This document shows, piece after piece, positions 1 to 9,255 of a stretch of DNA of 64,000 nucleotides. Origin of the DNA: Succinatimonas sp. CAG:777 (GTDB lineage Bacteria > Pseudomonadota > Gammaproteobacteria > Enterobacterales > Succinivibrionaceae); assembly GCA_000431835.1 (NCBI GenBank), contig HF987952.1, positions 13,184-77,183 of the forward strand. Direction: 5' to 3'. The first letter of the stretch is position 1. Each line of letters begins with the position of its first letter. Made by a program: the position numbers and the translations under genes. The notes under the pieces are model-generated. The model saw only the letters and a list, made by a program, of their open reading frames with translations, had not been told where the DNA came from and did no database searches.

Positions 1-1787
1 TGAACTCCCTGATGCTTAGGATACTTCAATAACCACCAATCTAACTGAGCATTATCATTCCACTCAGACCCCTGACCAAACTCAGAGCCCATGAAGTTTA
101 ACTTCTTGCCAGGATGTGCATACTGATAACCTAAATATGCTCTTAAGTTAGCAGCCTGCTGCCACTCATCTCCAGGCATCTTGTAAAGTAATGAGTGCTT
201 ACCGTGAGTTACTTCGTCATGAGAAATTGATAAGATGAAGTTCTCGTTGTAAGCATAAATCATAGAGAATGACATCTCACCATGGTGATACTTACGGAAG
301 AAAGGATCTGTTTGCATATACTCTAATGAATCATGCATCCATCCCATATTCCACTTAAAGTTAAAGCCTAAACCACCGGTACTTGTTGGACGAGACACAC
401 CCGTAAATGCTGTTGACTCTTCAGCAATGGTTACAGCATTTGGATGTTTTCTGTTAACTTCTTCATTAAACCACTTTAAGAAGCTTACAGCCTCATAGTT
501 GATATTACCTCCATCAACATTAGGGATCCATTCACCATCTTTACGAGAGTAATCCCAATACAGCATTGAAGCTACTGCATCAACGCGTAAACCATCAATG
601 TGGTATAAATCAAGCCAAATTAAAGCAGATGCAATTAAGAATCTACGAACGGTATCTCGACCAAAATCATAGATTAGAGAATTCCAATCTGGATGCCATC
701 CGCGTCTTGGATCTTCGTACTCGTATACACAAGTACCATCGAACTTAGCTAAACCAAAGGCATCGGTTGGGAAGTGAGCAGGAACCCAGTCTAAGATGAT
801 ACCAATTCCATTTTGGTGGAATGTATCAACAAAGAATTTAAAATCATCGATTGTTCCAAATCTTGAAGTAGGAGCAAACAGACCAGTAGGCTGATATCCC
901 CATGAACCTGAGAACGGATGCTCCATAATTGGCATCAGCTCAATATGGGTGTACCCCATATTCTTAACATAATCTAACAGATCTACAGCTAACTCACGAT
1001 AAGTTAAAGGCTGTCCATTCTCACTCTTCTTCCAAGAACCCATGTGCAGTTCGTAGATTGACATAGGTCTTTCTAACTTGTTGCCAAGCTGTGACTTCTG
1101 CCATTCTGCATCATGCCAAGTATAGGTTCTATGATCTGAAATAATTGAAGCAAATGAAGGATACTGCTCGTGATAGAAACCTACAGGATCAGCTTTATGA
1201 GGAAGACGATTGCCAAATGGATCTTTAATCTCATACTTGTAACGAAGTCCTGCACCTAAACCAGGCACAAACAGAACCCAGTGACCTAGTAAGCTCTTAG
1301 CCATAGGCAAACGGCGACCATCCCAGAAGTTAAAGTCACCAATTACACTTACTGCTGTTGCTGAAGGAGCATATACGGCAAACTTAGTACCCTTTACTTT
1401 TACTCCATCCACATCAACTTCAATTAGCTGAGCACCTAAAGTCTTATAAACATTTGCAGGCTCTTCATTCATGGTGCTAAGACCAAAGAAAGCTTCGTCT
1501 CTAAACTGATAAGGATCGATAACTTCAACTACTGCATCTTGGTAGGTTACCTTGAATAAATAGTGGAAAGGCTTATCAACATTTACCTTCTCTTCAAAAA
1601 GTCCATCTGGATGAACTAAAGTCAAATCACAGATGTGTTTCGTTCCATCGATAGAACGAACCTCAACACTTTTTGCACTAGGAAGCCATGCTCTTAACAA
1701 AAAGCCACTTTCACCATCAACCTTTTGTAAACCTAATGTTTCAAAAGGCTTTCCAATTCTTGCATTATTAAAATCATCGATCAGCAT
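1..1787 (-). CDS. glgB: 1,4-alpha-glucan branching enzyme GlgB (3' part outside window)
   Basis: GlgB makes alpha-1,6 branches in glycogen in the cytoplasm. The reading frame is open from an ATG at 1787 to the window edge, so about 595 residues are seen and the C-terminus is missing. Visible are the N-terminal CBM48-type modules (GDFNFWDGRRLPM, near residue 135), the GH13 core entry YELHMGSWKK, the nucleophile region GLRVDAVASMLYWDYSR, the acid/base motif TIAEESTAF, and ILSISHDEVTHGK with the third acidic residue. All catalytic positions look intact. The start lies 17 nt after the malQ stop. Its Shine-Dalgarno GGAGGAC overlaps the malQ terminus, so the two genes are one operon for storage-glucan metabolism. 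Confidence 0.97.
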   Translation of the reverse strand, partial: MLIDDFNNARIGKPFETLGLQKVDGESGFLLRAWLPSAKSVEVRSIDGTKHICDLTLVHPDGLFEEKVNVDKPFHYLFKVTYQDAVVEVIDPYQFRDEAFFGLSTMNEEPANVYKTLGAQLIEVDVDGVKVKGTKFAVYAPSATAVSVIGDFNFWDGRRLPMAKSLLGHWVLFVPGLGAGLRYKYEIKDPFGNRLPHKADPVGFYHEQYPSFASIISDHRTYTWHDAEWQKSQLGNKLERPMSIYELHMGSWKKSENGQPLTYRELAVDLLDYVKNMGYTHIELMPIMEHPFSGSWGYQPTGLFAPTSRFGTIDDFKFFVDTFHQNGIGIILDWVPAHFPTDAFGLAKFDGTCVYEYEDPRRGWHPDWNSLIYDFGRDTVRRFLIASALIWLDLYHIDGLRVDAVASMLYWDYSRKDGEWIPNVDGGNINYEAVSFLKWFNEEVNRKHPNAVTIAEESTAFTGVSRPTSTGGLGFNFKWNMGWMHDSLEYMQTDPFFRKYHHGEMSFSMIYAYNENFILSISHDEVTHGKHSLLYKMPGDEWQQAANLRAYLGYQYAHPGKKLNFMGSEFGQGSEWNDNAQLDWWLLKYPKHQGV

Positions 1788-1804
1788 AAAGCCGTCCTCC
1801 TAGT

Positions 1805-4006
1805 TTATTCTCTAGCCAGGGTCATTGACTTGGTCATATCAATTACGTGCTGATTTGCAAATATATCCTCAAGATCAGCTGTCAACTTACGACGCCAATT
1901 TGGATATTCAGTATATGTTCCAGGAACATTTACTGGCTTATCTACACCAATCCAGTCCTCAATCTGAGAGCTGAACAATGAGCAAGAACCTGTACACATA
2001 TGGATCTGTATGGCTGTAGCTAGTTCTTCATTCATTACAGATTCTTTTGCATTTCGTGTATAAGAATCAGAAATTGAACCTAAACCATGCAAGCTATCTA
2101 AAATTCTCTGTTTAGACTCTTCTCTTGCAGCTCTTAAATCGTCAGCTTCTTTTTGAGTGTAAAGACCAAGCTTAATACCCAAATCTAAATCGAAGCACCC
2201 CCACCAGCCTACTAATGTTGGCATATCATGGGTTGTCAGTGCAGACATTGCCTGACTTATATAATCACGAGGAGCGATATAACCACCATCCTGAGCCTTT
2301 TCATCGAAGAAGATCTTATACGAGAAAGCACCTACCTTACGTAGAGCCTTAGTCAGCTCTACAGGAATAGTTCCAAGATCCTCTGTAATCACCAAACACT
2401 TGTTGCGGTGAGACTCTAAAGCAATGATACCTAAAAGGTCATGCATATCATAGTGAACATACGCACCAGTTGAAGCTGGCTCAGAAGTTTTTGTAATCCA
2501 AAGTCTGAATAAACCTGCTGCATGGTCGATACGAATAGCACCACAAGACTGCATATTAGCTTTGTACATAGCAATCAGAGGCTTGTATGCACATGCTTTA
2601 AGTGCACTTGGAGCCATTGGAGCTAAGCCCCAGTTCTGACCTAGAGGGCCTAGTGGGTCAGGAGGTGCACCAATTGAACCTTTAGTTCTGAATACATTAT
2701 CAACATCGGCCCAAACGTCACAGCTCTGCTTTGCAACACCAACAGCTAAATCTCTATAGGTACCAATTAACATACCGTCGTTTTTAGCTGTGTTATATGC
2801 ATCAGCTAACTGCTCATAAGCTAAGAATTGTAAGTAGCAGTAGAACATTACATCCTGCTGATGCTCTTTTCTCCAGGATTCAACAAAGGTTGAATGGATA
2901 TCCTGGTACTCTTTAGGGAACTTCTCCCATGAATAAGCATCTACTCCCTGACTGTAGAAGTAGTGTTGCATTGCATCGTAGGTTGCAAAGTTAATTAGAT
3001 TCTCACCGCCTCTCTCAACAAATTCATTGAACTTGTTACCACGAGAAGATCTCTTATCATCAACTTTCACATTGTCGAAGATCATACGTAATACCTGAAG
3101 CTTTGCCTCAATTACGCCTCGATAGTCAACGTATTCTTTATCTCTTAGAACACGAAGTTTCTGTTGAAACTTCTCTGAATTAATTAGATCAAGAGCTTCC
3201 TTGCAGTGAGCTAATTCAGGAACAGAATTTACTGAAATATAAACAATGTTTACCCAGTTTCTTGAAGATGGTGAATATGGGCTTATGGAAGATTCATCAG
3301 GTATTGCAGGGTAGCCTGCGTGCATAGGGTTTAAACCTACAAACTGACCACCACACTTGTGAACACCTAGTAACAACTGTTTTAAATCAGCAAAATCACC
3401 AATACCCCAGTTGTTTCTTGAACGAACTGAATATAGCTGTGAGCTTACACCCCAAACTTTCTTGCCATTTAAAATAGACTCAGGAGTGTACATTTTTACA
3501 GGTGTGATAATTAAAGACATTGGAATTGACTTTAAGGTCTTTCCATTAGCCTTTACTACTACAGAACACTCATGATAACCATATGGCAAATCAGAGATTA
3601 AAGAATATCTGCGAATATCGTATACAGTACCTGCAACATTCTTGAAATCTGCAATTTCAACTTGTTCTAGAGGGAGCTCCCTTTCGATTACACGCCCATC
3701 TTCAAGCTTTAATGAAACAGATAAAGTAGCGTTTTCATCTTCACCATAAGATTCTGGGGTTCTAATGTAAAACTGCTTTAAATCCTCATCATTGATAACT
3801 TGAACAGGATCAAGAACATTCTTAAAAGGTTCTAATTCTTCTTTATCTAAGATTAACTGAAGAGCTTTTTCATCTTCTACAGGGTAGCCTAAAATTTCTA
3901 GAACATTTTTTCTGCTCTCATCTGAAATTTTTACAAGCTTATTTGTTGCATCGAGGTACTCTCGAGCAATACCTTTTTTGTCTGCTAATAATTGAATGTC
4001 TATCAT
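1805..4006 (-). CDS. malQ: 4-alpha-glucanotransferase (amylomaltase)
   Basis: MalQ is a GH77 enzyme that disproportionates maltodextrins. It transfers glucan chains and releases glucose, which links maltodextrin use to glycogen turnover. The 733-residue product is near the usual length of the proteobacterial enzyme. It has an N-terminal beta-rich region (about 1-180), then the GH77 barrel with NNWGIGDFADL, the nucleophile motif AIRIDHAAGLFRLW (Asp at about 494), VITEDLGTIP with the acid/base Glu, and TTHDMPTLVGWW with the third Asp. It is the first gene of a malQ-glgB operon. The ribosome binding site upstream of the ATG is weak, and no MalT box was recognised. Confidence 0.96.
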   Translation of the reverse strand: MIDIQLLADKKGIAREYLDATNKLVKISDESRKNVLEILGYPVEDEKALQLILDKEELEPFKNVLDPVQVINDEDLKQFYIRTPESYGEDENATLSVSLKLEDGRVIERELPLEQVEIADFKNVAGTVYDIRRYSLISDLPYGYHECSVVVKANGKTLKSIPMSLIITPVKMYTPESILNGKKVWGVSSQLYSVRSRNNWGIGDFADLKQLLLGVHKCGGQFVGLNPMHAGYPAIPDESSISPYSPSSRNWVNIVYISVNSVPELAHCKEALDLINSEKFQQKLRVLRDKEYVDYRGVIEAKLQVLRMIFDNVKVDDKRSSRGNKFNEFVERGGENLINFATYDAMQHYFYSQGVDAYSWEKFPKEYQDIHSTFVESWRKEHQQDVMFYCYLQFLAYEQLADAYNTAKNDGMLIGTYRDLAVGVAKQSCDVWADVDNVFRTKGSIGAPPDPLGPLGQNWGLAPMAPSALKACAYKPLIAMYKANMQSCGAIRIDHAAGLFRLWITKTSEPASTGAYVHYDMHDLLGIIALESHRNKCLVITEDLGTIPVELTKALRKVGAFSYKIFFDEKAQDGGYIAPRDYISQAMSALTTHDMPTLVGWWGCFDLDLGIKLGLYTQKEADDLRAAREESKQRILDSLHGLGSISDSYTRNAKESVMNEELATAIQIHMCTGSCSLFSSQIEDWIGVDKPVNVPGTYTEYPNWRRKLTADLEDIFANQHVIDMTKSMTLARE

Positions 4007-4633
4007 GAGTATACCGTGTTATTAAAAAAGACTTTCTTGATCATGCAAAGCACTCTCAAGGAAAGAAATAACTTACAAATGTGATTATAATCATTAATAA
4101 TACTCAATACCCTTGATGCATGCTAAAAAATTGAGATTTTGAGCCGTTTTTTTGTTAAAAAATTTGAGCGAGTCTAAATTTTGAAAAAGAATATGCATTA
4201 GTTTCAATTTGTGCATTGACGATATAAAAAGTGTAAAAAATTTTGAAAAGGGTCGGAAACGGCTCATCAATGCAAGTTCAAGAAATGCCCCAAAATACAA
4301 AATAGTATGATTATCGATAATAAAAAATGAAACAATACGAAATTTTTTTTCATTTTTATGTAAACGTTTAAAGTAACTTTTTATTCTTTATAATCAATCT
4401 GTTATTTTTTACTAATATATTAAATAGATTAAATAATCAATTTTTAACATAAAAAATAATAAAAAATGTGTTTAAAAATCACAGTCAATCGACTAAACTA
4501 AATGCGCTTTTTAGTTAAAGCTACTTTTATAAAAGTGATCGGTTATAGTGCTCAATCTTGACAAAACCGAGAATTAGAGTATCTTTTAACTGTTTTAATT
4601 TTTGTCAATTGTTAACTACGGGTAACATTTAAT
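4007..4633. other. Intergenic region between malQ and gapA with a long-range inverted repeat
   Basis: This 627-nt very AT-rich region separates two divergent genes and should hold both promoters. I recognised only the gapA promoter. The 10-bp arms TGAGCCGTTT (4140-4149) and AAACGGCTCA (4257-4266) are exact inverted repeats about 107 nt apart, which could fold into a structured RNA or be decayed repeat DNA. A 68-codon minus-strand frame covers the same place (4094-4300). It has no family resemblance and is not called as a gene. Confidence 0.5.
4558..4585 (+). promoter_or_regulatory. Putative sigma-70 promoter of gapA
   Basis: TTGACA at 4558-4563 is an exact -35 consensus. After a 16-nt spacer comes TATCTT at 4580-4585, a four-of-six -10 match. 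The expected start of transcription is about 40 nt upstream of the gapA ATG. The call is by eye only. Confidence 0.6.
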
Positions 4634-5644
4634 ATGACTATTAAAGTTGGTATTAACGGCTTTGGCCGTATCGGTCGTTTCGTATTCCGTGCTTCAATCT
4701 ATCGTCCAGAGTTAGGCATTCAGGTTGTTGGTATTAATGATTTATTACCACCAGATTACATGGCTTACATGTTAAAATACGATACAATGCACGGTCAGTT
4801 CCAGGGCAAAGTAGAAGTTAAAGATGGTCACCTGGTTGTAAACGGCAACACCATCCGCGTAACTGCTGAGCGTGATCCTGCAAACTTAAAGTGGGGTGAC
4901 ATCGGTGTTGATTACGTTGTTGAGTCAACTGGTTTCTTCTTAACAGACGAGTTAGCACGTAAGCACATCCAGGCTGGTGCACGTCGTGTTGTTATGTCAG
5001 CTCCTTCAAAGGATTCAACCCCAATGTTTGTAATGGGCGTTAACAACGACACTTATGCTGGTCAGGATATCGTTTCTAACGCATCATGCACAACAAACTG
5101 CTTAGCTCCTTTAGCTAAGGTTATCAACGATGAGTTCGGTTTAGAGCAGGGCTTAATGACTACTGTTCACTCAACAACTGCTACTCAGCGTACTGTTGAC
5201 GGTCCTTCAATGAAGGATTGGCGTGGTGGCCGTGGTGCTGCTGGCAACATCATTCCTTCATCAACTGGTGCTGCAAAGGCAGTTGGTAAGGTTATTCCTT
5301 CATTAAACGGTAAGTTAACTGGTATGTCAATCCGTGTTCCAACACTAGACGTTTCAGTTGTTGACTTAACCTGTACCTTAAAGAAGGGTGCTACATATGC
5401 TGATATCTGTGCTGCTATCAAGAATGCAGTTGCAGGTCCTATGAAGGGCATTATGGATTACACCGACGAAGCTGTTGTATCTTCAGACTTCTTAGGCAAC
5501 ACCCACACTTCAATCTTTGATGAGAAGGCAGGTATTGCTTTAACTGATAAGTTCGTTAAGTTAGTATCATGGTACGATAACGAAATCGGTTACTCAAACA
5601 AGGTTCTTGAGTTAATCAAGTCAATGGAAGAGTCAGGCAAATAG
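4634..5644 (+). CDS. gapA: Glyceraldehyde-3-phosphate dehydrogenase, type I
   Basis: This is the glycolytic NAD-dependent enzyme that oxidises glyceraldehyde-3-phosphate to 1,3-bisphosphoglycerate. The 336 residues match the family length. The Rossmann start NGFGRIGRFVF, the catalytic segment SNASCTTNCLAPLAKVI with the active cysteine near residue 153, and the C-terminal WYDNEIGYSNKVLEL are all present. Its codon use is strongly biased (TTA for Leu, few rare codons), as in highly expressed genes. It is monocistronic, with its own promoter and a strong terminator. Confidence 0.98.
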   Translation: MTIKVGINGFGRIGRFVFRASIYRPELGIQVVGINDLLPPDYMAYMLKYDTMHGQFQGKVEVKDGHLVVNGNTIRVTAERDPANLKWGDIGVDYVVESTGFFLTDELARKHIQAGARRVVMSAPSKDSTPMFVMGVNNDTYAGQDIVSNASCTTNCLAPLAKVINDEFGLEQGLMTTVHSTTATQRTVDGPSMKDWRGGRGAAGNIIPSSTGAAKAVGKVIPSLNGKLTGMSIRVPTLDVSVVDLTCTLKKGATYADICAAIKNAVAGPMKGIMDYTDEAVVSSDFLGNTHTSIFDEKAGIALTDKFVKLVSWYDNEIGYSNKVLELIKSMEESGK

Positions 5645-5666
5645 TTTTTGCTAGATAATTTCTAAG

Positions 5667-5698
5667 AAATGCCCCTTAGTTGGGGCATTTTTGTTTTT
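5667..5698 (+). terminator. Rho-independent terminator of gapA
   Basis: The 9-bp stem AAATGCCCC / GGGGCATTT has a 6-nt loop and is followed by a T-rich tail. It starts 22 nt after the gapA stop codon. Confidence 0.9.
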
Positions 5699-5699
5699 A

Positions 5700-5735
5700 A
5701 CGTAAAGAAAAATTAATGCGCCTATTAGCGCATTA
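5700..5735 (-). terminator. Terminator of the pseI-like gene
   Basis: TAATGCGC (5714-5721) pairs with GCGCATTA (5728-5735). Read on the minus strand, the hairpin is followed by ATTTTTCTTT. It lies just beyond the stop codon of the minus-strand gene that ends at 5749. Confidence 0.75.
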
Positions 5736-5748
5736 GTTCTAATGTTAT

Positions 5749-6768
5749 CTACTCGAAATCATCCTGTTTTAAAGGAGTCTTTTCTTTTAGATCGAATTTA
5801 GCTTTCTTGCCTAAGACCTCATTTAACAAGTAAGGTTCTAAACCTAAAGCTGGTCTTACAGAACGAACATGCTCTTTTGATAGGATCTCCCCTTTCTTAA
5901 GATCTTGTACAAGATAAATTGAACGTCTTCCTGCTCTCATTGGATATTCATCTTCCTGTAGATGTATTCCTTTAACTCCTAAAGATTTAGCAACCATCTT
6001 ACAGTCTTTTACAAGCTTTATAAGATCATTCATCTCCATTGAAAAAGCACTGTCTACACCACCATTTTTCTTATCATCTGTGAAGTGCTTTTCAATCATA
6101 TCAGCACCTAGAGCCGTAGCTGCTATATCTAGCTCATCGCCAATCGCATGGTTAGATAAACCACTTCTGCATTGATATCTCTCTTTTAAATATGGGATTG
6201 AGTTTAAATTGAACTTTTCAGGATCAGCAGGATATCTACTCTCACAGTGAAGCAATGTAAGATCTTCAATACCACTTTTTCTAACTACATCAACTGCTCT
6301 GTCAATTTCTTCTAAGGTAGCAAGACCTGTTGACATCACCATAGGTTTACCTTTAGAAGCACAATAATCAATTAGTCCTATATCGTTTAATTCATATGAA
6401 GCAATTTTGTAGACTGGACATCCAGCTTCTTCTAGGCAGTCAACATCTTCATATGAAAAAGGGGAGCTGAATAAAAAAATTCCATGAGCCTTTGCATGAT
6501 TAAAAAGTGGTTTCATCCATTCACGTGGAGTTTTAGCTTTTTTATAGAGTTCATAGTAGGTCTGTCCTCCCCATAAACCGCCTTCTAACTTAAACTCTGG
6601 CCTGTCTGAATCTAATGTAAGTGAATCCTCAGTATAAGTTTGAATTTTGACAGCATCAGCTCCACATTCGTGAGCTAATTCCATAAGTTCTATGGCTCTG
6701 TTTAATGAGCCATTATGGTTTCCAGACAGCTCAGCCACAATAACAGGCATTTTCTTATTCTTATACAT
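5749..6768 (-). CDS. pseI: Pseudaminic acid synthase-like protein (NeuB/PseI family)
   Basis: Enzymes of this family condense phosphoenolpyruvate with a hexose derivative to make a nine-carbon sialic-acid-like sugar. The 339 residues hold a TIM-barrel NeuB domain (about 8-260; VIVAELSGNHNGSLNRAIEL, GADAVKIQTYT, HCESRYPADPEKFNL) and a C-terminal SAF antifreeze-like domain (about 280-339; RSIYLVQDLKKGE, LGKKAKFDLKEKTPLKQDDF). The segments DSLTLDSDRPEF, GGLWGGQTYYELYKKAKTP and SVRPALGLEP resemble PseI rather than N-acetylneuraminate synthase, so I favour pseudaminic acid. That sugar decorates flagellin or surface glycans. No other Pse or Neu gene is nearby, so the pathway must be elsewhere. The substrate is inferred. 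Confidence 0.8.
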   Translation of the reverse strand: MYKNKKMPVIVAELSGNHNGSLNRAIELMELAHECGADAVKIQTYTEDSLTLDSDRPEFKLEGGLWGGQTYYELYKKAKTPREWMKPLFNHAKAHGIFLFSSPFSYEDVDCLEEAGCPVYKIASYELNDIGLIDYCASKGKPMVMSTGLATLEEIDRAVDVVRKSGIEDLTLLHCESRYPADPEKFNLNSIPYLKERYQCRSGLSNHAIGDELDIAATALGADMIEKHFTDDKKNGGVDSAFSMEMNDLIKLVKDCKMVAKSLGVKGIHLQEDEYPMRAGRRSIYLVQDLKKGEILSKEHVRSVRPALGLEPYLLNEVLGKKAKFDLKEKTPLKQDDFE

Positions 6769-6777
6769 ATTTCACCT

Positions 6778-6816
6778 ATAAAAAACTCCGATGACTTATT
6801 TTAGTTATCGGAGTTT
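6778..6816 (-). terminator. Terminator of htpX
   Basis: AAACTCCGAT (6783-6792) pairs with ATCGGAGTTT (6807-6816). On the minus strand the stem is followed by TTTTTAT. It lies about 60 nt after the htpX stop and just upstream of the pseI-like gene, separating the two transcripts. Confidence 0.85.
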
Positions 6817-6876
6817 AGTGTAATTTATTCAGTATTACTACTGCTATAAAGAGAATTTATGGATCTTGCTTACAAA

Positions 6877-7770
6877 CTACATTGAGCGTAATGCAGCTAT
6901 TCTCTTCTCTAATGGAGGGTGGGACATAAACAGCTCAGATACAGTTACTGGTCCATTGATGCACAAAGCCTGCATATAACTCTGATCTTTACGATCTTTA
7001 GGCTGAATTCCTCGTTTTAATGCCACAAGAGCTCCAATCATACATTCCTTTCCATTAAGCATTGCAGAGCCAGCATCGGCCCTATACTCTCTGAATCTTG
7101 AGAACCACATTAAGATCATAGTTGCTAATAATCCAAAGACCATTTGCATTATTGAGTTAATTGTATAGAACATCATAGATGAACCAAAAGAAACATTACG
7201 ATTATCTGAATTATTTCCCCTGGTTGCATTAACAATTGCAAAGGCTGCTACATAAGAAAAGAAATAAACAAAGGTATTTAGAACACCCTGTAATAAAGCC
7301 ATGGTTACCATATCACCATTTTTGATATGGGAAATTTCATGACCTAAAACACCGGTTACTTCTGATTGACTCATAGAATTTAATAAGCCTGTGGATACTG
7401 CAACTAATGCAGCATCTTTTGAAGCTCCTGTTGCAAAGGCATTAGGATCAGGTGAATTATAGATACCAACCTCTGGCATAGCTAATCCATCTTTTTGAGT
7501 AAGCATTCTTACAGTACTTAATAAAAAAGCTTCCTGCTGATTTCTGGGGGTAGTAATTACCTGTACTCCATAAGCTCTTTTGCACATTGTTTTTGATAAG
7601 AACAGTGAAATTACCGAGCCTACACAGCCAAAGATTGCGCACATTACTAGTAAAGATGCATAGCTTTGAGTATCAATCTGAATACCAAAGATATTAAGCA
7701 GGATTGAACCTACGATGCTTACAAGCAGTAAAACAGCAATTTGCATTGCAATATAAAGAACTAATCTCAT
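6877..7770 (-). CDS. htpX: Membrane-bound zinc protease HtpX
   Basis: HtpX is an M48-family inner-membrane metalloprotease that takes part in quality control of membrane proteins. Two N-terminal membrane segments (about 4-30 and 36-60) are followed by the zinc site GVLGHEISHIKNGD around residue 140. A second hydrophobic pair comes at about 165-225, and the conserved FREYRADAGSAML supplies the third zinc ligand. The 297 residues fit the E. coli protein. It lies about 107 nt downstream of the DUF945 gene and has its own terminator. In E. coli htpX belongs to the Cpx regulon; no CpxR site was identified here. Confidence 0.96.
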   Translation of the reverse strand: MRLVLYIAMQIAVLLLVSIVGSILLNIFGIQIDTQSYASLLVMCAIFGCVGSVISLFLSKTMCKRAYGVQVITTPRNQQEAFLLSTVRMLTQKDGLAMPEVGIYNSPDPNAFATGASKDAALVAVSTGLLNSMSQSEVTGVLGHEISHIKNGDMVTMALLQGVLNTFVYFFSYVAAFAIVNATRGNNSDNRNVSFGSSMMFYTINSIMQMVFGLLATMILMWFSRFREYRADAGSAMLNGKECMIGALVALKRGIQPKDRKDQSYMQALCINGPVTVSELFMSHPPLEKRIAALRSM

Positions 7771-7876
7771 ATTCTGTTTCCTCTATTCATTTAAGAGATT
7801 ACAGTAGTTTTCTTATCTGTAACTTAGATATGAAAAGTTAATTTACATTAACAATAGTTGAATTTAACAAATCTCA

Positions 7877-9253
7877 TTAAAGTGAATCTAAATCAATTGT
7901 TAGATCTTTTTTCACTGACTTTTCGTCACTCTCATCTGACTTTATATCAGAATTGATATCTACACCATTTAAGGTAATTTTATTACCATTTAATTCAAGT
8001 ACAGTTGAGTAGTTGCTGCCGTCTGATGATATTGCACCTGTTTTTAAATAATCTTCAAGACCGACTTTGTACTGTGAATCTACCAACTCATCCACAAAAT
8101 CTACAGGAGACTTAGCAAACAGTTTTAAGTAAACATTCTCTGGCTTTTTAGTTACTGAATTAAATGAGACTGAACTTTGACCTTGAAACTTGGTTTCTTT
8201 GCCATTGTGAATGAATGAGAAGTTATCTACATTTACTTTTACAGGCTTTGATAAATTCAAGATTAAGCTTTGCATAGGATCATCAGCATGTTTAATGGTC
8301 TTAAGCAGATTCATGAGATTAATACTGTCTAAAGAGCTCTCATAACTTAACCTAGATAAATCATAGAAAGCAACCGTTTGACCTTCTCTAATTCTTGGGA
8401 AAGCAAAGTAGGCATCCATAGATCCTTTTGAACTTACTTTTTGGAAGTTCTTATCTTCATTATCAAATGACACATCAACCTTAAAGTTCTTTACAGATAA
8501 ACTATCTCTTAAAGTTTTATCTTTAACATTGTCATCTGGTTTAAAACCGATTAAGTACAAAGTTGAGGCATCAGCTGATAATTCATCAAAAGAAACAGAA
8601 AAAGAATCAAAAGATATTTTCTTTGAAGATAAATAAAACTTTGGTTTGGCTATCGTCTTTAAGTTCTGAAAAACAAATGTATAGGCCTCGCGACCTGAAT
8701 AAATATCACGTCCTCGACAGTTGATGCCGGAGAACTTTAAGACAGTATCAATAGAACTTAAACTTCTACCTGAAACAGCAACAACGCTGTCACCGATACG
8801 ACAGCGACCATCTTCTAAATTTAAGTCAAAAGCAGAGGTTCTTAAGTTAGCATCTCCCTTTAACTGCCATGGATAGAAGTTAACTTCACCTGTCATATCA
8901 ATTACAGGTAAACCAATTGATGAGAGTAATTCATCAATGTTACCGTCATAATTTTCCTTATGGAATCTAACTGTAAATGATGATACTGAGAAATTGATGT
9001 CAACCGCAAAGGTTGCTCTTAGTTCTCCTACAGGAGATTCAGGAACAGTAACTGATACTTTGCCCTTTTTAGAGAGCAAAGAACTTGATACGGGAGTGTA
9101 GACGATTCTGGCATAAGACTGTCTTGAATTTACTAGTCTTAAAGCATCATTGAACTTACTATCAAAGATATAACCTGCACAAAAAGCTAAAGCTAGCAGA
9201 ACACTTAAAAGGAAAACTAAGATGAAAGCTAAGATCTTTACTGGCTTACGCAT
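7877..9253 (-). CDS. DUF945 (YdgA-like) membrane-anchored protein
   Basis: The 458 residues start with a positively charged end (MRKPVK) and one membrane segment (about 8-30). A long beta-rich part, presumably periplasmic, follows and ends in an acidic Asp/Ser/Lys-rich tail (about 435-458). The architecture and length match the DUF945/YdgA family of inner-membrane-anchored proteins, whose molecular role is not established. No catalytic motif is visible. The start codon is 2 nt after the tyrA stop, so it is translated in one operon with mlaA and tyrA. AsmA-like proteins look superficially similar and are the main alternative. Confidence 0.65.
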   Translation of the reverse strand: MRKPVKILAFILVFLLSVLLALAFCAGYIFDSKFNDALRLVNSRQSYARIVYTPVSSSLLSKKGKVSVTVPESPVGELRATFAVDINFSVSSFTVRFHKENYDGNIDELLSSIGLPVIDMTGEVNFYPWQLKGDANLRTSAFDLNLEDGRCRIGDSVVAVSGRSLSSIDTVLKFSGINCRGRDIYSGREAYTFVFQNLKTIAKPKFYLSSKKISFDSFSVSFDELSADASTLYLIGFKPDDNVKDKTLRDSLSVKNFKVDVSFDNEDKNFQKVSSKGSMDAYFAFPRIREGQTVAFYDLSRLSYESSLDSINLMNLLKTIKHADDPMQSLILNLSKPVKVNVDNFSFIHNGKETKFQGQSSVSFNSVTKKPENVYLKLFAKSPVDFVDELVDSQYKVGLEDYLKTGAISSDGSNYSTVLELNGNKITLNGVDINSDIKSDESDEKSVKKDLTIDLDSL

Positions 9254-9255
9254 AA

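Noticed and set aside
4094..4300. 68-codon minus-strand frame upstream of gapA
   Set aside because: No ribosome binding site, no family resemblance and AT-rich composition; it spans an inverted repeat.
5185..5451. 88-codon frame antisense to gapA
   Set aside because: Shadow of a strongly codon-biased gene.
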